Made by a program: the position numbers and the translations under genes
In this document: piece by piece, positions 1 to 4,785 of the stretch
Numbering within the stretch: position 1 is the first letter of the stretch
How the letters are laid out: every line of letters starts with the position of its first letter
The notes under the pieces: generated by a model
The model's database searches: none
The model's input: only the letters and a program-made list of their open reading frames with translations
What the model was told of the DNA's origin: nothing
Origin: Alphaproteobacteria bacterium
GTDB taxonomy: Bacteria; Pseudomonadota; Alphaproteobacteria; GCA-2731375
Direction of reading: 5' to 3'
DNA: 5,014 bases
Assembly: GCA_028281075.1 (NCBI GenBank)
Contig: JANQKO010000007.1
Coordinates: forward strand, 1-5,014

Positions 1-8
1 TCGCGGCC

Positions 9-1061
9 ATGATCGACGTCGCGCGCTATGCCCAGCGCACCGATGCCTTCGACGGCATCATCTCGGCCACCCACGACCATTTCTGGGACCCGATGGACAC
101 GGCCTATCTCGATTTCGACGTGGATTTCGATCTCGAGAACGAATACCTGATGCCGCCCGAGCGCTTTCCCGAGCTGAACAGCGCCGTCGCCGACCGCCTG
201 GACGAGGGCCAGCAGATCCGCCTGGCGAACGAGATCACCCGCTGGACGCTGTCCGGCATCCTGCACGGCGAGCAGGGCGCGCTGTCCTTGAGCGCCAGCC
301 TGTGCGACATCCTCTACGATCCGGGCGCGCAGGAATATGCCGCCAACCAGGCGCGCGAGGAAGCCCGCCACGTCACCGCCTTCGGCCGCTATATCGGCAA
401 GCGCTGGGGCACACCCTACAAGGTCGGCGACGAGCTCGGCCGGCTGCTGCAAGAGCTGGTCGCGGCGCCCGAGGTCTACCGCAAGCTGGTCGGCATGCAG
501 ATGCTGGTCGAGGGCCTGGCCATGGGCGCCTTCGCCAGCATCCACGCGCACACCAACGACCCGCTGTTGAAGCGCCTGGTGCAGCTCGTGATGACCGACG
601 AGGCCTTCCACCACCGCTTCGGCAAGATCTGGGCCGACCGCACGATCTCGAAGCTGAGCCCGGAAGAGCACGACATCGTCGAGGACTGGGCCGCGCAGTG
701 CTTCGAGACGCTGCTGTTCAACCTGGTGAACGTGCGCCAGAAGCGGCACATCTATCCGCAGTTCGGCCTGGAATGGGAATGGGTGCGGGACGCGGTGCGC
801 GAGAATTTCGGCGACGAGGACCGGCGCAACACGCTGAAGGAAGGCACCAACATCTTCCGGGTGCTGGTGAAGACTTTGCTCGGCGCCGACATCATCACCG
901 ACCGTACCCGGCAGATCTACGCCAACTGGGTCGACATGGAGGGCCTGGCGGCCGAGGCCGACTTCATGGTCGGCGACGCCATCGCCGCCGACGGCATCGA
1001 GATGCTGCGCGAGATCAACAAGGACCGCAAGGTCATCGGCCAGAAACCGACGGCGGCTTAG
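9..1061 (+). CDS. Ferritin-like (R2-type) diiron protein, function unknown
   Basis: The 350-residue product is a soluble, mostly helical protein of the ferritin-like diiron superfamily (ribonucleotide reductase R2, acyl-ACP desaturase and relatives). All six expected metal ligands are visible: E88 (in LHGEQG), E118 and H121 (EEARH), E168 (VEGLAMG), and E198 and H201 (DEAFHH). The two helix pairs show the same 30-residue step (E88 to E118, E168 to E198), as expected for a duplicated four-helix diiron bundle. The position four residues after H121, where canonical R2 has its radical tyrosine, is F125, so a classical ribonucleotide reductase role is unlikely. The extra histidine of AurF-type N-oxygenases is not seen. 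The substrate is unknown; an O2-dependent oxidase or oxygenase is an inference. The protein resembles a conserved alphaproteobacterial family of similar length that I recall as annotated only 'ferritin-like'. The ATG at 9 is the first in the window, but no stop lies between it and base 1, so the true start could be further upstream. The toxin gene converges on it with a 30-base gap. Confidence 0.85.
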   Translation: MIDVARYAQRTDAFDGIISATHDHFWDPMDTAYLDFDVDFDLENEYLMPPERFPELNSAVADRLDEGQQIRLANEITRWTLSGILHGEQGALSLSASLCDILYDPGAQEYAANQAREEARHVTAFGRYIGKRWGTPYKVGDELGRLLQELVAAPEVYRKLVGMQMLVEGLAMGAFASIHAHTNDPLLKRLVQLVMTDEAFHHRFGKIWADRTISKLSPEEHDIVEDWAAQCFETLLFNLVNVRQKRHIYPQFGLEWEWVRDAVRENFGDEDRRNTLKEGTNIFRVLVKTLLGADIITDRTRQIYANWVDMEGLAAEADFMVGDAIAADGIEMLREINKDRKVIGQKPTAA

Positions 1062-1091
1062 TTTTCGCCCTCTTTGGCGGATACGGGTCCG

Positions 1092-1373
1092 TCAGTCGTC
1101 CACCCATTTCCGCGCGCCATGGATGACGGCGAGAATCTCGACGGTCCGCCCGGTGACCCTGTAGGGGATCAGGTACGGCGTACCTCCAACCACCAGCTCG
1201 CGTGTATTGGGCTTGCGCCCGGGACGGCCGCTGGCCGGGAACTCCGTCAGGCGCTCGGTGACATCAAGAATGCGTTGTGCGACGTCGGCTGCCGCTGTCG
1301 GATTGTCACGCGCGATGTACGCCCGCAAAGCGCGCAGATCTCCGATCGCGCGCCGGGTCCAGACGACGCTCAT
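1092..1373 (-). CDS. ParE/RelE-family toxin of a type II toxin-antitoxin pair
   Basis: The product is a 93-residue basic protein with the ParE/RelE toxin layout. Two N-terminal helices (W5-x-R-R-A-x-x-D-L, then Y19-I-A-R-D-N-P, then A28 to F45) are followed by a beta-sheet core. The core carries the family hallmarks P46/G49 R50, P55-x-x-R58-E59-L, P66-Y67-x-I-x-Y71-R72 and V78-x-I-L-x-V-x-H85-G-x-R88-x-W90. ParE toxins poison DNA gyrase, whereas RelE relatives cut mRNA on the ribosome. The sequence looks more ParE-like, but the target cannot be settled from sequence alone. Its ATG overlaps the antitoxin stop codon in ATGA (1370-1373), and I see no good Shine-Dalgarno sequence in front of it. 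Translational coupling to the antitoxin is therefore likely and would keep toxin below antitoxin. Length is normal for the family and no disruption is visible, so the toxin appears intact. Confidence 0.88.
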   Translation of the reverse strand: MSVVWTRRAIGDLRALRAYIARDNPTAAADVAQRILDVTERLTEFPASGRPGRKPNTRELVVGGTPYLIPYRVTGRTVEILAVIHGARKWVDD

Positions 1374-1639
1374 GCCGGCGGGTCGGTCTCGTCGTCATCA
1401 CCCCAGGATTTCAGCCATGCCCGGACCTGGTCGTGCGGTACCGTCCTGCCGGCATCCGCATCGGCAATCCCCGCCTCGATGTGAGCGATCTGCCAAGCTT
1501 GCATCGACAAGTATTCATCAAGCGCTTGTTCAAGCAACCATGACCGTGGACGGTCGGTTGCGATAGCCAATTGCGCCAGCTTTTCAGCCATTTCAGGACT
1601 GACCCGAAACGACAGTGAGATACTGTTTGGTCCGCTCAT
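1370..1639 (-). CDS. Ribbon-helix-helix (CopG/ParD-like) antitoxin
   Basis: The 89-residue product, counted from the ATG at 1639, has the ribbon-helix-helix pattern. It consists of a DNA-contacting beta-strand (S8-L-S-F-R-V13), helix A (about 15-27), the turn D29-R-P-R-S, and helix B (S33 to M46). The C-terminal tail (about 47-80, with I54-E-A-G-I and V67-P-H-D-Q-V-R-A-W-L) is the acidic/amphipathic segment that wraps the cognate toxin in this family. It should neutralise the downstream toxin and, as a dimer, repress its own promoter. The frame stays open to an ATG at 1720 and also has an ATG at 1645. I choose 1639 because the -10 hexamer lies at 1651-1646, so the 1645 ATG falls before the expected transcript start and the further-upstream sequence is promoter and operator. 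The transcript may begin at or within a base or two of this ATG, giving a leaderless message. It is the first gene of a two-gene operon with the toxin. Confidence 0.85.
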   Translation of the reverse strand: MSGPNSISLSFRVSPEMAEKLAQLAIATDRPRSWLLEQALDEYLSMQAWQIAHIEAGIADADAGRTVPHDQVRAWLKSWGDDDETDPPA

Positions 1640-1645
1640 GGCCAT

Positions 1646-1674
1646 ATTGTAGGCATTGAATGCGTTGTGTTCAA
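1646..1674 (-). promoter_or_regulatory. Sigma-70-type promoter of the toxin-antitoxin operon
   Basis: Reading the minus strand, a -35 box TTGAAC (1674-1669) is followed by an exact 17-base spacer and a -10 box TACAAT (1651-1646). The -10 matches consensus at five of six bases. Transcription starting about seven bases past the -10 box falls at about 1639, on the A of the proposed antitoxin ATG. The region is visibly more AT-rich than its surroundings. The start site is inferred, not observed. Confidence 0.6.
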
Positions 1675-1677
1675 CGC
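1653..1677. promoter_or_regulatory. Probable antitoxin operator: two adjacent palindromes
   Basis: Two perfect dyads share two bases. GCATT-G-AATGC lies at 1653-1663, and GCGTTG-TGTT-CAACGC at 1662-1677. The second covers the -35 box and the first fills the spacer. The half-sites GCATTG and GCGTTG differ by one base, as expected for repeated half-sites bound by ribbon-helix-helix dimers. Autorepression by antitoxin or antitoxin-toxin complex is the usual control in this family. That this is the binding site is inferred from position and symmetry. Confidence 0.55.
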
Positions 1678-1766
1678 TTACCAAAACCTCGACGGGTACC
1701 AGCGATTGGGCCGGACACATCAGCGAAAGACCGCTACCCTCGCCTCAGCAAGACAGAGCAAGCGTT

Positions 1767-1773
1767 GGAGGGA
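1767..1773 (+). promoter_or_regulatory. Shine-Dalgarno site deciding the LLM oxidoreductase start
   Basis: GGAGGGA ends five bases before the ATG at 1779. It is the strongest ribosome-binding site in the window. It fixes the start at 1779 although the frame stays open upstream to an ATG at 1656. Confidence 0.8.
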
Positions 1774-1778
1774 CAGGC

Positions 1779-2657
1779 ATGCGGGTCGGACTGTTCGCGC
1801 CGTTGATCAATCCGTTCCACGACCGGGATTACGTGGCCGCGCTCGGCCGCGCGGCCGAGGAACGGGGCTTTCATTCGCTCTGGGTCGGCGAGCACGTGGT
1901 CCTGTTCGACCGGCATGCCTCGGCCTATCCCTACAGCACGGACGGGCAACTGCCCGGCCGGCCCGACAACGGCATGCTGGAGCCGTTCGCGGCGCTGTCG
2001 TTCCTGGCGGCGGCGACCGAGACCATCCGGCTCGGCACCGGCATCTGCCTGGTACCGCAGCGCAACCCGGTCTACACGGCGAAGTCGGTGGCGACCGTCG
2101 ACTGGCTGTCCGACGGCCGCGTCGATTTCGGCGTCGGCGTCGGCTGGCTGAAGGAGGAGTTCGACGCGCTGGGCGTGCCGTTCGAGCGCCGCGGCGCCCG
2201 CGCCCGCGAGTATCTCGAGGTCATGCGCCGGCTCTGGTGCGACGAGATTTCCGCCTTCTCCGGCGATTTCTACACCTTGCCGGCCTGCCGGCACGACCCG
2301 AAGCCGGTCCAGTCGCCGCATCCGCCGATCTATTTCGGCGGCGAGAGCGACGCGGCCCTGCGCCGGGTCGCCGATCTCGGTGCCGGCTGGCACGGATTCT
2401 CGCTGACGCCGCCCGACGCCAGGGCGCGTATCGAACGGTTGGCTGAACTGTTGGGCGAACGCGGCCGCGGCCTCGGCGACGTCGACGTCACCGTCTGCGC
2501 CTACAACCATCCCGTCGACCGGGCGGCCCTGGAAGCCTATGCGGACGCCGGCGTCGATCAGCTCACGCTGCTGACGGTCGGCCGCGACGTCGACCGGCTG
2601 ATGGCCCGCCTCGACCAAATGGCGACCGAGTTTCTGTCGCCCGCCGCGTCGCTATAG
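1779..2657 (+). CDS. LLM-class (luciferase-like) flavin/F420-dependent oxidoreductase
   Basis: The 292-residue product is a bacterial-luciferase-like TIM-barrel protein, cytosolic, with no signal peptide. Family landmarks appear in order. The first strand is M1-R-V-G-L-F. The motif G30-F-H-S-L-W-V-G-E-H39 lies at the end of the first helix/second strand. I83-R-L-G-T-G and P93-x-x-x-P97 form the cofactor-side loop. S111-D-G-R-V-D-F-G-V-G-V-G-W123, followed by E126-E-F, is the core signature. A C-terminal PHPPIYFGGESDAALRR segment precedes G-A-G-W. The layout best resembles the subgroup usually annotated as F420-dependent (Rv2161c-like), but sequence alone does not separate F420 from FMN use. 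The substrate is unknown. Members oxidise or reduce small organic molecules using the deazaflavin or flavin as hydride carrier. The gene is divergent from the toxin-antitoxin operon, with 139 bases between start codons, so the antitoxin operator could in principle affect it. No convincing promoter of its own is seen. Confidence 0.85.
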   Translation: MRVGLFAPLINPFHDRDYVAALGRAAEERGFHSLWVGEHVVLFDRHASAYPYSTDGQLPGRPDNGMLEPFAALSFLAAATETIRLGTGICLVPQRNPVYTAKSVATVDWLSDGRVDFGVGVGWLKEEFDALGVPFERRGARAREYLEVMRRLWCDEISAFSGDFYTLPACRHDPKPVQSPHPPIYFGGESDAALRRVADLGAGWHGFSLTPPDARARIERLAELLGERGRGLGDVDVTVCAYNHPVDRAALEAYADAGVDQLTLLTVGRDVDRLMARLDQMATEFLSPAASL

Positions 2658-2741
2658 GCCGTTCCAGGGAGTCCTGAGAGCCTGGCCGCAAATGCCACCG
2701 GCGAGATCCACGCCTTCAAGCAAGGCTTCCCCATGCCGTCT

Positions 2742-2762
2742 TTGCCGGACTTGATCCGGCAA
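2742..2762. repeat. Short REP-like palindrome
   Basis: Perfect 8-bp arms TTGCCGGA and TCCGGCAA flank a CTTGA loop, followed by TCCAGG. From memory, hairpins of this TTGCCGG-CTTGA-CCGGCAA type recur between genes in many alphaproteobacterial genomes. Only one copy is present in this window, so its repetition elsewhere cannot be shown here. Its position, 85 bases past the LLM gene stop, would suit an mRNA-end or stability hairpin. Confidence 0.55.
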
Positions 2763-2878
2763 TCCAGGCAACACGTGTCCCGCGCACGGTTCCAGGTGAT
2801 CGGGGCAACTCCGGTGAAGATGGCGGAAGCATCGAGACCAATGCCCGTCGATTCGCGGACGCGGCAAGGCGGTGGATG

Positions 2879-2967
2879 TCACCGCCAAGACGCCAAGGCA
2901 CCAAGGTCAGACGTCGTGGTCATCGGACGATCGGCGTCGCCTTGGTGTCTTGGCGCCTTGGCGGTGA
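2879..2967. repeat. Inverted repeat made of CGCCAAG-type octamers
   Basis: Two 28-base arms (2879-2906 and 2940-2967) pair with 26 Watson-Crick pairs, one G-T (2898/2948) and one A-C mismatch (2890/2956), around a 33-base loop. Each arm is three tandem octamers of the form C(G/A)CCAAG(A/G). In the left arm they start at 2883, 2891 and 2899. In the right arm, read on the minus strand, they start at 2963, 2955 and 2947. As RNA it would form a very stable stem on either strand, in the middle of a convergent intergenic region. Similar CGCCAAG-rich intergenic elements are, as I recall, dispersed in other bacterial genomes. A bidirectional transcription-end role is inferred. Confidence 0.75.
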
Positions 2968-3089
2968 AACCTGGTTTGTCAATGCGCCATCAACCAGCGC
3001 CTCTGTCGGCGAACGGGCTGTCTGACATTGCGTTTGCGGCGCATGCCTAGGAATCGATGGAGACTGTCCCTATTGATTTCGGCAATACC

Positions 3090-4199
3090 TCAAAGCTCGA
3101 GCTGGAAGTCCTCCCGACCGACGGCGCGGCCGTTGACCAGGATCTCCACCGTCTGCGTGCCGGCATGGTACTGGCGCGTCGTGACCTTGCGAACGGCGTG
3201 TCGCTTCGTCAGGGCGGCCGTGCCGCGCGGCGGCAGTTCGAGCGTCGTCAGCTTGAACACTTTCGGCCGCTGACCGCCGTTCGCTTTGCGGTGATGCACG
3301 GCGTAGTCGACGACCAGCTTCTGCGCCGCATCGGTGGTCGAGACAAGCTCGAAGGCGATGTCGATGCCGTCGCCAAGACGGATCCGCGCCGGCGACAGGG
3401 TGAAGCCGCGCAGGTCGACGGCGGCGGTGTCACTGTAGCCCAGTAACGGGAAGACGCGGGCATCGCCCTGCTTGACCAGGCCGCGCAACGCCTGGCGGAT
3501 GATCCATTGCCGGCCCTCGCCGGCGCCGTCGCGCCAGCGGGCGCAGACCTCGACGGCGATATCCGGGTGGTCCTTCGAGATGTCGTTCAGGTGGTTGGCG
3601 ACCGAGCGGCGGACATATTCCGACGGGTCGTCCTTCAACGCGTCGAGCAGCGGCAGCGCGGGTGACGGGTCGGCCTGGAACCGTTTCAGACGGATACCCC
3701 AGGGCAGGCGCGGCCGGGTGCCTTCCGAGACCAGGCGCCGGACATGCGCGCTGTCGTCGCCGGTCCAGTCGCGCAAGCGCCGCATCGTCCGTTCGCTGTG
3801 CTCGATCAGGAACGGCCGGATCGCGAACTCGGCCGAAAACAGGTGCGTGACACGGCGCATGGCCGCGAGCGACTCGTCGGGATGCGCCAGGCCGTAGAGG
3901 CCGATGAAATCGGTCATCGGCCAGGCGGCGAAACCATGCAGCGCCCCCTCGCCCGACGGCCAGACCTCGGCCGCGCGCAGGATGCATGTCAGCGCCGCCG
4001 GGTATTCGTCGGGCAGATGCGCGCGCAGTGTTTGGGCGATGTGCAAAACGCGGCCCTTCAGCTCGAGGGCGTCGAGGGAATCGCGGCATTGCGCGACAAA
4101 GGCCGGTGCGTCGAAGCCGGGATCGACCTGGCGGAAACAGCCGGCGATCCGGACCACGGCGTCGCGGTCGAGCGAGTCTTTCAAGGGCTGGGCGCACAT
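3090..4199 (-). CDS. alkC: DNA glycosylase AlkC, beta type (HEAT-like repeats plus Ig-like domain)
   Basis: The 369-residue product is a DNA alkylation repair glycosylase. AlkC-type enzymes hydrolyse the bond to N3-alkylated bases (3-methyladenine, 3-methylcytosine), opening base excision repair without flipping the base out. Residues about 1-250 are all-helical and read as HEAT-like repeats, opening with the family-typical P5-L-K-x-x-L. They include the blocks S122-A-E-F-A-I-R-P-F130, R155-L-V-S-E-G-T-R-P-R-L-P-W167 and V196-R-R-S-V-A-N-H-L-N-D206. E124, E159 and D206 each lie three positions after the acidic active-site residues I recall for Pseudomonas fluorescens AlkC (E121, E156, D203). 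Residues about 255-369 are beta-rich and end in V-E-I-L-V-N-G-R-x-V-G-R-E-D-F, matching the C-terminal Ig-like domain that defines the beta subgroup. The ATG at 4199 gives the normal family N-terminus. The Shine-Dalgarno is weak, and a GTG at 4232 (380 residues) is an alternative. It lies 55 bases downstream of the lipoprotein gene, possibly co-transcribed. Confidence 0.88.
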   Translation of the reverse strand: MCAQPLKDSLDRDAVVRIAGCFRQVDPGFDAPAFVAQCRDSLDALELKGRVLHIAQTLRAHLPDEYPAALTCILRAAEVWPSGEGALHGFAAWPMTDFIGLYGLAHPDESLAAMRRVTHLFSAEFAIRPFLIEHSERTMRRLRDWTGDDSAHVRRLVSEGTRPRLPWGIRLKRFQADPSPALPLLDALKDDPSEYVRRSVANHLNDISKDHPDIAVEVCARWRDGAGEGRQWIIRQALRGLVKQGDARVFPLLGYSDTAAVDLRGFTLSPARIRLGDGIDIAFELVSTTDAAQKLVVDYAVHHRKANGGQRPKVFKLTTLELPPRGTAALTKRHAVRKVTTRQYHAGTQTVEILVNGRAVGREDFQLEL

Positions 4200-4254
4200 G
4201 CGGTCGTTGTAGCCGCCGCAATCCGCCGGCACCAGAGCCTGCCGGCGGCGCCTT

Positions 4255-4767
4255 CTACAGCTTGGCGCCGACCGAGCGGCGCATGATGCTGAACTCGCGC
4301 TGGATGCGGTCGATCTCGCGCAATTGCCGCTGGCGTTCCTGCTGGTCGCGCAAGTCGTCGAGGCGCTTGATCTGGGACTGCTCGAAAGCCCGTTCCTGGC
4401 GCTCGATCGAGGCCAGGACGGTGTCGACACGGTCCTCGCGCGCGGCGCGCGTCACCTCGCCGCGTTCGACGCCGTCGGTCAGCGCCCGGTGCTCGGCGAT
4501 CAGGTCGGTGTAGAGCTCGGGCACGGCCGAATAGGGCACGAGATGCGTCTCGACCCCGGCATAGGCGCATTCCAGCCACGGCCGCTCGTTCTCGCCGAGC
4601 TGATAATCGCCGATATCGCCGACCGTCTCGGGGTCGTAGCCGAACTGCGCCGTGCACGCGGCCAGTGCCTGCTCGAAGCGGGCAAAGGATGCGTCGAAAT
4701 TCGCCGGCGCCGCGCAGGCCGCCAGCAGAAGCATGCCGGCGATACCGGCGGGAAATCCTTGAATCAT
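4255..4767 (-). CDS. Small coiled-coil lipoprotein, function unknown
   Basis: The 170-residue product begins with a lipoprotein signal peptide: a short N-region, a hydrophobic stretch (about 8-17) and the lipobox L15-A-A-C18. It should be processed, lipidated on C18 and held in the inner or outer membrane facing the periplasm. The mature part has two further cysteines, C38 and C67, that could form a disulfide. A conserved-looking block W64-L-E-C-A-Y is followed by a stretch rich in P, V, E and L. The C-terminal half (about 109-158) is strongly charged, rich in E, R, Q, D and L, and predicts a long helix or coiled coil. I do not recognise a named family. The ATG at 4767 is chosen because it places the lipobox normally and has AGGGG (4780-4776) eight bases upstream. 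An in-frame ATG at 4785 would add six residues. The open frame beyond that runs into the terminal inverted repeat. It is likely the first gene of a pair with alkC, with no evident functional link. Confidence 0.72.
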   Translation of the reverse strand: MIQGFPAGIAGMLLLAACAAPANFDASFARFEQALAACTAQFGYDPETVGDIGDYQLGENERPWLECAYAGVETHLVPYSAVPELYTDLIAEHRALTDGVERGEVTRAAREDRVDTVLASIERQERAFEQSQIKRLDDLRDQQERQRQLREIDRIQREFSIMRRSVGAKL

Positions 4768-4785
4768 CTCGCCCGCCCCTACCAT

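Larger units (their letters stand above)
2658..3089. other. Convergent intergenic region with two dyad elements, no gene seen
   Basis: This 432-base stretch lies between the ends of two convergent genes. Open frames across it lack family-like composition and run through the repeats, so I do not call a gene. It contains the short hairpin at 2742-2762 and the octamer inverted repeat at 2879-2967, both listed separately. A weak GCCTT/AAGGC hairpin lies at 2712-2726. Neither large dyad is followed by a clear T-run, so classic intrinsic terminators are not evident. The rest (about 2968-3089) shows nothing I can assign. Confidence 0.6.

Noticed and set aside
1066..1079. CGCC/GGCG hairpin between the convergent diiron and toxin genes as a terminator
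   Set aside because: Only a 4-bp stem with no T-run after it on the plus strand; too weak to call.
302..1126. Plus-strand open frame of 274 codons overlapping the diiron gene
   Set aside because: Arg/Gly/Ala-rich out-of-frame translation of the diiron gene, with no plausible domain.
1640..1720. Longer antitoxin start at 1720 or 1645
   Set aside because: Both lie upstream of the expected transcript start of the promoter at 1646-1674, and the longer form would translate the operator.
1656..1778. Longer LLM start at 1656
   Set aside because: The strong GGAGGGA site and the family N-terminus MRVGLF place the start at 1779.
1734..2618. Long minus-strand open frame (294 codons) opposite the LLM gene
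   Set aside because: It lies antisense to a gene with clear family motifs and its composition is the A/R/G/D-rich pattern of a GC-rich shadow frame, with no recognisable domain.
2712..2726. GCCTT-CAAGC-AAGGC hairpin as LLM terminator
   Set aside because: Only 5-bp arms followed by TTCC, not a T-run; expected by chance in such sequence.
2883..2963. CRISPR-like array from the repeated octamers
   Set aside because: Units are 8 bases and abut each other without spacers, and the arms are inverted; this is a dyad element.
2733..3050. Plus-strand open frame of 105 codons across the convergent intergenic region
   Set aside because: It runs straight through both repeat elements, has no ribosome-binding site of note and no recognisable domain.
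3744..4286. Plus-strand open frame opposite alkC
   Set aside because: Antisense shadow of the glycosylase, whose own frame carries the conserved motifs.
4200..4430. N-terminal extension of the AlkC frame to an ATG at 4430
   Set aside because: The extra 77 residues overlap the lipoprotein gene and are Ser/Arg-rich shadow sequence; the family N-terminus fits the ATG at 4199.
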